This document shows positions 1 to 5,296 of a DNA stretch of 5,913 nucleotides, piece after piece; position 1 is the stretch's first letter; each line of letters opens with the position of its first letter. A program made the translations under genes and the position numbers. Under the pieces are notes generated by a model. It saw only the letters and a program-made list of their open reading frames with translations, was not told where the DNA came from and did no database searches. The DNA is taken from assembly GCA_965657665.1 (NCBI GenBank), contig CBFHPF010000090.1:1-5913 (forward strand). The letters are read 5' to 3'. This DNA comes from UBA8337 sp965657665. Lineage in GTDB: Bacteria > Pseudomonadota > Alphaproteobacteria > RS24.

Positions 1-768
1 TTAAATTCGATTTACAAAACCAATAGTCAGGTTTTCGATCAGATTTTCTTCAATCTGGCGCATAATAATTCATCGCAGGGCGATACTGGTTATTTGGATT
101 ATAAATCCAATAATCTGTCCGGCGGCATGCGCTTTATTGTCGGTGCGTTTTTCGTCCAGCCCTATATCAGCTATTCCGATATTGAAAACGACTTGGACAG
201 CTTGGGCAATCTGTCCATCACCAATTATAATCTGGCTATTAATCGCAAATTTGGGGCCAAAATTGATGTCGGCCTGTCAGCCGCTCAATCCGTGCGCGCC
301 TATGAGGGCGACAAAGACAGCAATGATGGTGATACGCTGAGTTATACGCTGCAAGGCAGCTATCAAGTGCTGCCGCGTATGCGGGTCGGCCTATCGGCCA
401 ATTTCCAAGATGTCACCGGCGAGACCAATAAGGATTTGACCAAGGAAGTAATGAATTACGGCGGCTCGGTGACAATTGTGCCGGCTGGCGGGCATGTTTT
501 GAACCTGTCTTATCAAAGCGGCTCATCCGAACATGCGAATATTTACTCAGCTTCTATCGGGCAAAATTCCGATGGTAAGAAACGCGAAGACGACACTATC
601 AGATATAATGCCAGCTATTCCGTTAGCGGCGCCAATGTGTCTGACATGCTTTCTGATATGCGCTTTTCGTTGAACTATGGCTATAGCGAAACGGATTCGA
701 ACTTTACCGACTTTATTAATGACAAGACCACAATCGGCTTGAGCATAAATTACAATAAAGCGTTCTAA
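1..768 (+). CDS. Outer-membrane beta-barrel protein, C-terminal part (5' partial)
   Basis: The frame is open from the first base of the window to a TAA at 766-768, giving 255 residues with no convincing start, so the gene begins upstream. A TTG at 94 is in frame, but the reading frame before it is equally protein-like, so I do not accept it as the start. The protein is built of alternating polar/hydrophobic stretches rich in Tyr, Ser, Asn and Gly (such as LSYTLQGSYQV, RVGLSANFQDV, FSLNYGYSETD and TIGLSINYNKAF) separated by Asp/Asn/Gly-rich turns. That is the pattern of amphipathic beta strands in an outer-membrane barrel. The last residue is Phe, the usual C-terminal recognition signal for the BAM assembly machinery. 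About eight to ten strands are visible; the missing N-terminus would hold the signal peptide and perhaps more domains. The substrate or role cannot be read from the sequence. Its stop overlaps the convergent permease gene by 4 nt. The barrel call is fairly sure; the specific function is unknown. Confidence 0.75.
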   Translation, partial: LNSIYKTNSQVFDQIFFNLAHNNSSQGDTGYLDYKSNNLSGGMRFIVGAFFVQPYISYSDIENDLDSLGNLSITNYNLAINRKFGAKIDVGLSAAQSVRAYEGDKDSNDGDTLSYTLQGSYQVLPRMRVGLSANFQDVTGETNKDLTKEVMNYGGSVTIVPAGGHVLNLSYQSGSSEHANIYSASIGQNSDGKKREDDTIRYNASYSVSGANVSDMLSDMRFSLNYGYSETDSNFTDFINDKTTIGLSINYNKAF

Positions 769-1727
769 TCAACCAATAGCTCGGCAAACACGCTGAGCCA
801 TAAAGCGATGCTCACCGCACCCAGCACTGTTGTCACGACAATGGCGCTGGAGGCGGTGTCTTCGGCTGTCTTATATTGCTCGGCAAAAACAGCTGTGAAT
901 ACACCCGTCGGCATAGCCGCCAAAACCGTGATGGTGGCGGTAAAAAGCGGCGGCAAGGCGAATAGATAATGGGCGCATAAAAACACCAAAAGCGGATGCA
1001 CGCCCAATTTAAACACACCGATGTAAAGCGAAGGACCAAGGCTGGCACGCCAGCGAATAAACGCCAATCGCCCGCCGACTGCCACCAGCGCGACCGGAAT
1101 AGCGGCACTGCCCAATAAATCCAAAAATCGGTCAATCGGCGCGGCCAAGCCAAATCCGCTGAAATTCCAAATCACACCGGCGGCCAGCGCAATCATCACA
1201 TGCTGATCACGCATGGCGCGGCCCAATTTTGGCACAAACTCGCGCCATTTCAATTGTGGGTTGGTTGTCACTTCAAGACCGGTTAAAGCGACCGTAAAAA
1301 TCAGTAAGCCATGAAAAGCCAATATCAGAAACAATGGTAAACCGGCTTGCATACCAAATGCCGTCAAAATAATGGGAATGCCCAACATCACCGTATTGGA
1401 AAACGCACTGCCAAAACCGATAATGACTTTCTCAGCACTGCTGGTGCGCGAAAACACCAAAAAGGCGACAATTATCGACAAAGCCATCGCTGCCAACATG
1501 GCGCCATAATAAGACAGCCACAGCCCCCAAGGAATAATTTCAGGAAACTCGGTCAGCGCGACATTGCGAAACAGTAACGCCGGTGCCGCCATGACAAAAA
1601 CAAAGCGGTTAAGCGTCAGCACATTGTCTAACGACAACACACCGCGCCGCCCACTGACATAGCCGACAGCGATGACGGCAATGACCGGAAAAATAACCCC
1701 GATGGCCTGAACTAGTGCGTTTCCCAT
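765..1727 (-). CDS. AEC-family permease (auxin efflux carrier-like transporter)
   Basis: This 320-residue, very hydrophobic inner-membrane protein probably has ten transmembrane helices, the usual size for the bacterial auxin efflux carrier (AEC) family. Family marks visible are a Pro-containing helix with FVFVMAAPALLF (42-53), the signature FSNTVMLGIP (109-118) with Asn111 and Pro118 in the crossover region, and a C-terminal PTGVFTAVFAEQY segment (273-285) followed by two Ala/Val-rich stretches. The two five-helix halves are separated by a polar loop near residues 155-175 (NPQLKWREFVPKLGRAMRDQH). Bacterial relatives are secondary transporters of organic acids such as malonate or malate, or of other small anions; the substrate here cannot be told from sequence. 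The start at 1725-1727 gives a clean N-terminus beginning directly in the first helix. No strong Shine-Dalgarno precedes it. The gene is divergent from the photolyase-like pair and convergent with the barrel gene, so it is probably monocistronic. Confidence 0.88.
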   Translation of the reverse strand: MGNALVQAIGVIFPVIAVIAVGYVSGRRGVLSLDNVLTLNRFVFVMAAPALLFRNVALTEFPEIIPWGLWLSYYGAMLAAMALSIIVAFLVFSRTSSAEKVIIGFGSAFSNTVMLGIPIILTAFGMQAGLPLFLILAFHGLLIFTVALTGLEVTTNPQLKWREFVPKLGRAMRDQHVMIALAAGVIWNFSGFGLAAPIDRFLDLLGSAAIPVALVAVGGRLAFIRWRASLGPSLYIGVFKLGVHPLLVFLCAHYLFALPPLFTATITVLAAMPTGVFTAVFAEQYKTAEDTASSAIVVTTVLGAVSIALWLSVFAELLVD

Positions 1728-1753
1728 GCGGCTTGATTAGCAGTTTTTAAACG

Positions 1754-1772
1754 ATAGAAAAGATTTTTCTAT
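1754..1772. promoter_or_regulatory. Perfect 19-bp palindrome in a divergent spacer (candidate operator)
   Basis: ATAGAAAA-GAT-TTTTCTAT is an uninterrupted inverted repeat with 8-bp arms and a 3-base centre. It lies in the 84-nt gap between the divergent permease (start 1727) and the photolyase-like pair (start 1812). A second, shorter inverted repeat, CTTGC-TTTATA-GCAAG, follows at 1776-1791. This position would let one dimeric regulator touch both promoters. I cannot assign a regulator family and see no good sigma-70 hexamers at the usual spacing on either strand. The repeat is AT-rich, so chance or a weak hairpin is possible. Confidence 0.4.
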
Positions 1773-1811
1773 TCACTTGCTTTATAGCAAGGGCGATTTA
1801 ACTGACCCCTC

Positions 1812-2603
1812 ATGCAAGCCGAACCGAAACAATTTACCGACCGCGATGCGCTGATTGCGCATGTGAAATCACTATCTCCCGAACTGGATGCTCGTGAGCA
1901 AGCCAGCCCCATAATTGGTGGACGGCAAGCGGGAGAGGCGCGCCTCAAAGCCGTTGACCCGATTGCTTACGGGCGCTCGCGCAATTTTCTCGATGGCGCG
2001 GTAACGCGGCTGTCGCCTTATATTCGCCATGCCATTGTCAGCCTTAATGAAGTCCGCAATCTGGCGCTTGAAAGCGGCGACGGCAAAGCAATTGAAAAAT
2101 TCATTCAAGAATTGGGCTGGCGCGATTTCTGGCAGCGTGTTTATAAACAAAACCCTGAATGGATTTGGCACGATGTCGAGGCTTATAAAACCGGCTTTTC
2201 AGCTGATGATTATGCCGATGAGCTGCCGCAGGATATTTTAGCCGCCGAGACAGACAGCGCGGCGATGAACCATTTTATCAATGAGTTGAAAACCACCGGC
2301 TATTTGCACAATCATGCGCGCATGTATTTGGCTGCTTATATTGTGCATTGGCGGCGCGTAAAATGGCAGGCGGGCGCAAAATTTTTCCTCGCCCATTTGC
2401 TGGATGGCGATGCAGCGTCAAATAATTTGAGCTTTCAGTGGGTCGCCAGCACTTTTTCCAATAAGCCGTATTTTTTCAATCTCGAAAATCTCGAGAAATT
2501 TGCCGGCATGCATGCGCCTTGCAAATATCACGATAATAAATGTTTTGGCGGAAGCTATGATGATTTGGCGATGCGCCTGTTTCCGCATATGGAGGCGTTA
2601 TGA
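1812..2603 (+). CDS. Photolyase/cryptochrome FAD-binding domain as a stand-alone protein
   Basis: This 263-residue protein matches only the C-terminal, helical FAD-binding domain of the DNA photolyase/cryptochrome family. Recognisable blocks, with E. coli photolyase equivalents by eye, are: Y53 with the FAD-contacting VTRLSPY (64-70); QELGWRDFW (99-107; Glu274, Trp277 and Arg278); TGYLHNHARM (162-171; Asn341 and Arg344); W185 (Trp359); DGDAASNN (198-205; Asp372, Asp374 and Asn378); FQW (208-210; positions 382-384); and PYFFNLENLEKFA (219-231). The usual Trp382 is Phe208. The C-terminal tail carries Cys237 and Cys244 and ends in SYDDLAMRLFP. The N-terminal antenna domain, normally about 200 residues, is absent; only about 45 linker residues precede the FAD domain. 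An in-frame TGA at 1803-1805 excludes a longer upstream start, and no clear Shine-Dalgarno is seen. The stop overlaps the next start as ATGA, so translation is probably coupled. The expected role is flavin-based light-driven DNA repair or blue-light sensing; which of the two is not known. Confidence 0.87.
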   Translation: MQAEPKQFTDRDALIAHVKSLSPELDAREQASPIIGGRQAGEARLKAVDPIAYGRSRNFLDGAVTRLSPYIRHAIVSLNEVRNLALESGDGKAIEKFIQELGWRDFWQRVYKQNPEWIWHDVEAYKTGFSADDYADELPQDILAAETDSAAMNHFINELKTTGYLHNHARMYLAAYIVHWRRVKWQAGAKFFLAHLLDGDAASNNLSFQWVASTFSNKPYFFNLENLEKFAGMHAPCKYHDNKCFGGSYDDLAMRLFPHMEAL

Positions 2604-3034
2604 GCCGTCTTATTTGGCTACACGAAGATTGCCTGCGCGCTGACCATCCACTGTTTGCCGCCGCCAATGATAAGGCCGCGCGCGCCGTGTTCATTTGGGA
2701 TGACGCATATCTGACGGCAATGGGCTATGGGCTGAAACGGCGGGTGTTTATTTATGAGACCTTGCTGGAATTGCCGGTTGAAATTTATCGCGGTGCGACG
2801 GCTGAAACCCTCACCGCTTTGGCGCAGCACTTTGAGGCCGATGAGATTTTCACCGGCAAAACACCCAATCCGGCATTGAAACAAATCATGGATGATGCGC
2901 GCGGCGATAAAAAACTAACCGCCATTGCCGACACGCCCTTTGTGCAAATGGATGCCGTGCCTGAATTGCGGCGGTTTTTCAAATATTGGAACAAAGCCAA
3001 GAAGAACGCATTTTTGTTCGATGGTCGCCCTTAA
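2600..3034 (+). CDS. Photolyase antenna-like alpha/beta (Rossmann) domain as a stand-alone protein
   Basis: This 144-residue protein resembles the N-terminal alpha/beta domain of photolyases, which holds the antenna chromophore. It opens with strand 1 and its acidic loop, SRLIWLHEDCLRADHPLF (2-19), equivalent to the family pattern of a Trp, charged DLR and D-x-P. AVFIWDD (29-35) is strand 2. LKRRVFIYETLLELPVEIYRG (45-65) is the helix-strand of the usual antenna fold, followed by ATAETLTALAQHFEADEIFTG (66-86). It ends with RRFFKYWNKAKK (124-135), like the Phe/Tyr-Trp segment that closes this domain in fused photolyases. It is shorter than the usual 160-200 residues, and the normal RRDLR is HEDCLR, so antenna binding is uncertain. 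It overlaps the FAD-domain gene by 4 nt (ATGA), and I infer that the two products form one heterodimeric enzyme or sensor. Similarity is weaker than for the FAD domain, but the pairing makes the call much stronger. Confidence 0.77.
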   Translation: MSRLIWLHEDCLRADHPLFAAANDKAARAVFIWDDAYLTAMGYGLKRRVFIYETLLELPVEIYRGATAETLTALAQHFEADEIFTGKTPNPALKQIMDDARGDKKLTAIADTPFVQMDAVPELRRFFKYWNKAKKNAFLFDGRP

Positions 3035-3045
3035 TTCGCCCTTAA
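3025..3045 (+). repeat. Tandem repeat across the stop of the antenna-domain gene
   Basis: TCGCCCTTAA occurs at 3025-3034 and again at 3036-3045, an 11-base period. The first copy supplies the last two codons and the TAA stop of the antenna-domain gene. The second lies in the 27-nt gap before the convergent peroxidase gene. This is probably a local replication-slippage duplication with no coding effect. Confidence 0.6.
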
Positions 3046-3061
3046 GCGACTTGATTGAACA

Positions 3062-3622
3062 TTAGTTCGGAAGGGCCGCCTCAACAGCGCGTTTTAATTT
3101 TTTTGATTGCGGCTTGGTCATGGACGAAAAATATGTCACCGGCACACCATCGCCATTTATCAAAAACTTATAAAAATTCCAGCGCGGCGTGGCACCGGTT
3201 TCAGCCTTCAGCCATTTATAAAGCGGATGCGCCGCCTCGCCTTTAACGGTTAATTTGTCGCTCATTGGAAAATTAATGGCGAAATTGACCTCACAAAATT
3301 CTTTAATCTGCCCGTTAGTGCCCGGCTCTTGATTGCCGAAATCATTGCTCGGCACACCCAATACCACCAGGCCGCGCGCGCGATAATCATCCCACAAAGC
3401 CTGCAAGCCATCATATTGCTTGGTAAAGCCGCAATAGCTGGCCGTATTGACCAGCAAAATGGCCTTACCCTGATATTGCGACAAGGCCAGCTCGCCGCCA
3501 TCAATCGATGGCAAAACAAAATCATAAGCGGATTTACCCCCACCTTCAGGCGCGGCGACCGCATCAGACGCCAAAGCGGGGGCGGCAAAAAAGGCCAGCA
3601 AGAACGAAAGCAAATATCTCAT
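3062..3622 (-). CDS. Periplasmic glutathione peroxidase family protein (Cys type, two-cysteine)
   Basis: This thiol peroxidase reduces hydroperoxides. Residues 1-18 (MRYLLSFLLAFFAAPALA) form a typical signal peptide with an Ala-x-Ala-like cleavage site, so the mature enzyme should sit in the periplasm. The thioredoxin fold follows. NTASYCGFT (59-67) holds the peroxidatic Cys64, which is a Cys codon and not selenocysteine. VPSNDFGNQEPG (90-101) holds Gln98, and RWNFYKFL (147-154) holds Trp148 and Asn149, so the catalytic tetrad Cys-Gln-Trp-Asn is complete. Cys110 in EFCEVNF matches the resolving cysteine of plant- and insect-type enzymes that use thioredoxin. From that I infer a thioredoxin-like electron donor rather than glutathione, despite the family name. 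The length of 186 residues is normal for the family plus a leader. The gene is convergent with the photolyase-like pair (27-nt gap) and divergent from the zinc-ribbon gene. Family assignment is very sure; the donor is inference. Confidence 0.94.
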   Translation of the reverse strand: MRYLLSFLLAFFAAPALASDAVAAPEGGGKSAYDFVLPSIDGGELALSQYQGKAILLVNTASYCGFTKQYDGLQALWDDYRARGLVVLGVPSNDFGNQEPGTNGQIKEFCEVNFAINFPMSDKLTVKGEAAHPLYKWLKAETGATPRWNFYKFLINGDGVPVTYFSSMTKPQSKKLKRAVEAALPN

Positions 3623-3642
3623 GGGATTGATATAGGTTCGTT

Positions 3643-3661
3643 GCGGTGAATGTCACACCGC
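3643..3661. promoter_or_regulatory. Small inverted repeat upstream of the peroxidase gene
   Basis: GCGGTG (3643-3648) and CACCGC (3656-3661) form a 6-bp inverted repeat around a 7-base centre. A second register, GTGA-ATG-TCAC, is nested at 3646-3656. It begins 21 bases upstream of the peroxidase start and could be an operator or a short leader hairpin. Without a known consensus this is only a candidate. Confidence 0.25.
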
Positions 3662-3717
3662 TTAAATCGCCCAAAATAACCCTCTTCAACATTTTGCACG
3701 GCGCGCGCGGTTAAACA

Positions 3718-3747
3718 TTGAATTGGCAAGCAACACAGCGATACAAT
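3718..3747 (+). promoter_or_regulatory. Candidate sigma-70 promoter for the zinc-ribbon gene
   Basis: TTGAAT at 3718-3723 and TACAAT at 3742-3747 are separated by 18 bases and resemble -35 and -10 hexamers (4/6 and 5/6 matches to TTGACA and TATAAT). Transcription would start around 3754, right at the first ATG (3755). That suggests either a leaderless mRNA or use of the GTG at 3773, which has a purine-rich GGGG at 3762-3765 seven bases upstream. Confidence 0.38.
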
Positions 3748-3754
3748 AATCGAA

Positions 3755-4678
3755 ATGAAACGGGGTAGGCTCGTGCTGGTAAAGCAAGACGACGAAACAA
3801 CTTTATTTGAATGCCCCGATTGCGGGCAGCGCGGGTCTGTGCCGACACCGGTGTTGCAAAATGCCCTATCGGAAACCGATGATGTGCGCATCAGCTGCAC
3901 GAATTGCCCGACTAAATTTTCACCGCTCGCGACCTATACAGCCATGGCCGAAGAAGCCAGCGATAATGGCAAAAGCGAAAACGGCGAGAGTGATAATGGC
4001 GAGAGTGATGACGCTATTATCGATGCGCTGAAAGCCAATTGGCAGGCTGCCGATGCGGCCATTTCAAAAAATAACGAGACAGCCGCCGCGCAAGATGAAA
4101 ACGATAATGCCGGGGCCTTACCGGCTTGGCTGCGCCCGCCGGAGAAGAAATCCGAGCCCACCAAAAGCGCGACAACTGAGCCGCAAGAAGACATCTCGGC
4201 GAATGATGAAGCAGATGATGAAGCGGATGATGAAGCATCTAATATATCTACCAATGACGACCAAGATGCCGGAGATGATATAAGCGATGTACTGACAGAC
4301 GATAATGAGCCGGTGGCAATCGCAGAAGCGGAGGATGAGCCGTTAGAGATTAGCGATAGCGCGCCGCCGCAAATGCCCGCACCTCAGACAGCTTCATATC
4401 AAACAGATGTAGAGGCAGGTTTAGAGGTAGAGCCAAAAATACAGCCAGAAGCGCCGTCCCCCGCTTTCGTACAAGCACCAGAAGAGACGCCGCAGACCTC
4501 ACAAGACGCACTGACCCAATGGGATGATGTCGACGAAGAAGAGCTCGAGGAATATTCACAAGACGGTGATGTGTACCGCCAGCCGGTCGATTTGCTCAAC
4601 GCTGTGCAATTAATCTTGCTCACCATTGTTGCGCTTCTATTCGCCTTTAGCGGCTTTATTTTGCTGACATCTATCTAG
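3755..4678 (+). CDS. Zinc-ribbon protein with acidic linker and C-terminal membrane anchor
   Basis: This 307-residue protein has three parts. Residues 18-56 form a zinc ribbon with two knuckles, C20-P-D-C23 and C48-T-N-C51, similar to the MJ0042-type ribbons common in proteobacteria. Residues 60-275 are a highly acidic, Asp/Glu/Ser/Ala/Pro-rich linker that should be disordered; it includes short repeats such as NGES and three 12-base units encoding (N/D)DEA. The C-terminus (about 285-307, LILLTIVALLFAFSGFILLTSI) is one strongly hydrophobic helix with nothing after it, so the protein is probably tail-anchored with its ribbon in the cytoplasm. I do not recognise a specific function; ribbons of this kind bind nucleic acid or protein. 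The start is ambiguous: ATG at 3755 is taken here, but GTG at 3773 (residue 7) is better placed relative to a candidate promoter and Shine-Dalgarno. The gene is divergent from the peroxidase and convergent with the methyltransferase. Confidence 0.82.
   Translation: MKRGRLVLVKQDDETTLFECPDCGQRGSVPTPVLQNALSETDDVRISCTNCPTKFSPLATYTAMAEEASDNGKSENGESDNGESDDAIIDALKANWQAADAAISKNNETAAAQDENDNAGALPAWLRPPEKKSEPTKSATTEPQEDISANDEADDEADDEASNISTNDDQDAGDDISDVLTDDNEPVAIAEAEDEPLEISDSAPPQMPAPQTASYQTDVEAGLEVEPKIQPEAPSPAFVQAPEETPQTSQDALTQWDDVDEEELEEYSQDGDVYRQPVDLLNAVQLILLTIVALLFAFSGFILLTSI
4202..4237 (+). repeat. Three tandem 12-base units in the acidic linker
   Basis: AATGATGAAGCA, GATGATGAAGCG and GATGATGAAGCA lie head to tail and encode the peptide (N/D)DEA three times. 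The array keeps the frame, so copy-number change would only alter linker length. A looser repeat encoding NGKSENGESDNGES precedes it near 3966-4007. Confidence 0.75.
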
Positions 4679-4707
4679 CGTGCTTCGTAACGCTGGCGCC
4701 GTGCGAC

Positions 4708-5148
4708 CTAAAGCCAGCGCCGCACCCGCATTTTATAATTGCGATATATCTGCCCAAATGCGGCTTCCAAATTTTCTTCTTCGTGAACAATCCATATTTG
4801 CTGCACAAGCACCACAAAAACCGGCACCACCAAAAGTGCCGATATTTGACCGCTCGCCAAACCGCTGCCGACAAGCAGAAGCGCCATAGCGACATAAATC
4901 GGGTTACGCGAATAGGCAAACAAGCCGTCTTCCATCAAAACTTGCGGTTTGCCGTCAGGCAAAATAGTCGTCTCAGTGCGCGAAAACTTGCGCGCCATCA
5001 GCACCACACCGACAAAACAGATAAACATCAGCGCCACACCGATATATTGAAAATTCGGGTCTAAAAGCGGCTCAACCGGCGCGAAATACGCAATAATCAA
5101 TTGAATGATAATGCCGGTCAAAACCATAAGCGGCGGATAAAATTTCAT
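4708..5148 (-). CDS. Membrane methyltransferase, isoprenylcysteine carboxyl methyltransferase/PEMT-like
   Basis: This 146-residue integral membrane protein has about four hydrophobic segments (near 7-23, 34-52, 84-98 and 102-120). It carries the S-adenosylmethionine-binding signature of the ICMT/phospholipid methyltransferase family: ED-G-LFAYSRNPIYVA (73-87, with Arg81, Asn82 and Pro83), then HEEENLEAAFGQIYRNYKMRVRRWL (122-146, with Glu123, Glu125, Tyr135, Tyr138 and Arg144-Trp145). Family enzymes transfer methyl groups from S-adenosylmethionine to carboxyl, amine or other groups on lipophilic substrates in the membrane. Bacteria lack prenylated CaaX proteins, so the real substrate is unknown. 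The length is typical of short bacterial members. The ATG at 5146-5148 is preceded on the minus strand by GAGGGG about six bases upstream, a good ribosome-binding site. The gene is downstream of the YeeE/YedE pair on the same strand, but a 148-nt gap with its own candidate promoter suggests separate transcription. Confidence 0.85.
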   Translation of the reverse strand: MKFYPPLMVLTGIIIQLIIAYFAPVEPLLDPNFQYIGVALMFICFVGVVLMARKFSRTETTILPDGKPQVLMEDGLFAYSRNPIYVAMALLLVGSGLASGQISALLVVPVFVVLVQQIWIVHEEENLEAAFGQIYRNYKMRVRRWL

Positions 5149-5177
5149 GGCAGGCCCCTCGATTGCTATGCCTCAGC

Positions 5178-5196
5178 CTATACCGAAGCGGTATAG
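5178..5196. promoter_or_regulatory. Perfect 19-bp palindrome upstream of the methyltransferase gene (candidate operator)
   Basis: CTATACCG-AAG-CGGTATAG has 8-bp arms and a 3-base centre and starts 30 bases upstream of the methyltransferase ATG. On the minus strand it covers the -10 part of the candidate promoter (5190-5195), the usual position for repression by a dimeric regulator. It has the same 8-3-8 geometry as the palindrome at 1754-1772 but a different sequence. As RNA it could also form a tight hairpin in the leader. The regulator is unknown. Confidence 0.42.
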
Positions 5197-5220
5197 CCGC
5201 AAAAGCGGTTTTATTGGCAA
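5190..5220 (-). promoter_or_regulatory. Candidate promoter of the methyltransferase gene
   Basis: On the minus strand TTGCCA (plus positions 5215-5220) and TATACC (5190-5195) are spaced by 19 bases. The spacer contains a second small dyad, CCGC-TTTT-GCGG (5197-5208). A long 19-base spacer with a dyad inside it is the arrangement used by MerR-type activators, but the hexamer matches are only moderate, so this is a weak call. The predicted leader would be about 35 nt. Confidence 0.28.
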
Positions 5221-5296
5221 TCCTCAGATAGTTGCGCGCCCAATAGGCGTTTTATTCAGCTGCGACACCCCATTAAATTACCGGCAATACTGCGTT

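Noticed and set aside
94..96. TTG at 94 as the true start of the barrel gene.
   Set aside because: The frame is open and strand-like back to base 1, there is no ribosome-binding site before 94, and no signal peptide follows it.
833..1577. Alternative open frames overlapping the permease gene on both strands.
   Set aside because: They lie wholly inside a well-supported membrane protein gene, and their translations resemble no protein family.
2580..2620. Possible frameshift or nonsense mutation separating two halves of a normal photolyase.
   Set aside because: The FAD domain precedes the antenna domain, the opposite of the fused protein, and the junction is a clean ATGA stop/start overlap, so simple breakage cannot produce it.
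3619..3900. Minus-strand open frame across the peroxidase/zinc-ribbon spacer as a small gene.
   Set aside because: It overlaps the start of both supported genes, and its Cys/Ser-rich translation has no recognisable pattern.
3966..4237. Repeats in the zinc-ribbon gene as a CRISPR-like or mobile-element array.
   Set aside because: The units are short, imperfect, in frame and without unique spacers; they are simple coding repeats of an acidic linker.
3934..4254. Long open frames opposite and in other frames of the acidic linker (Ser/Ala-rich and Arg/Met/Lys-rich peptides).
   Set aside because: They are mirror images of GAT/GAA/GCG repeats in the real gene, with low-complexity translations and no domain-like content.
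4691..4719. Inverted repeat CGCTGGC / GCCAGCG between the zinc-ribbon and methyltransferase genes, as a two-way terminator.
   Set aside because: The loop is 15 bases, there is no T-run on either strand, and the right arm lies inside the methyltransferase coding region.
5197..5256. Two terminator-like hairpins on the plus strand (CCGC-AAAA-GCGG then TTTT; CGCC-CAATA-GGCG then TTTTATT).
   Set aside because: The stems are only 4 bp, and no plus-strand gene ends near here; the flanking genes are on the minus strand, where the T-runs are on the wrong side.
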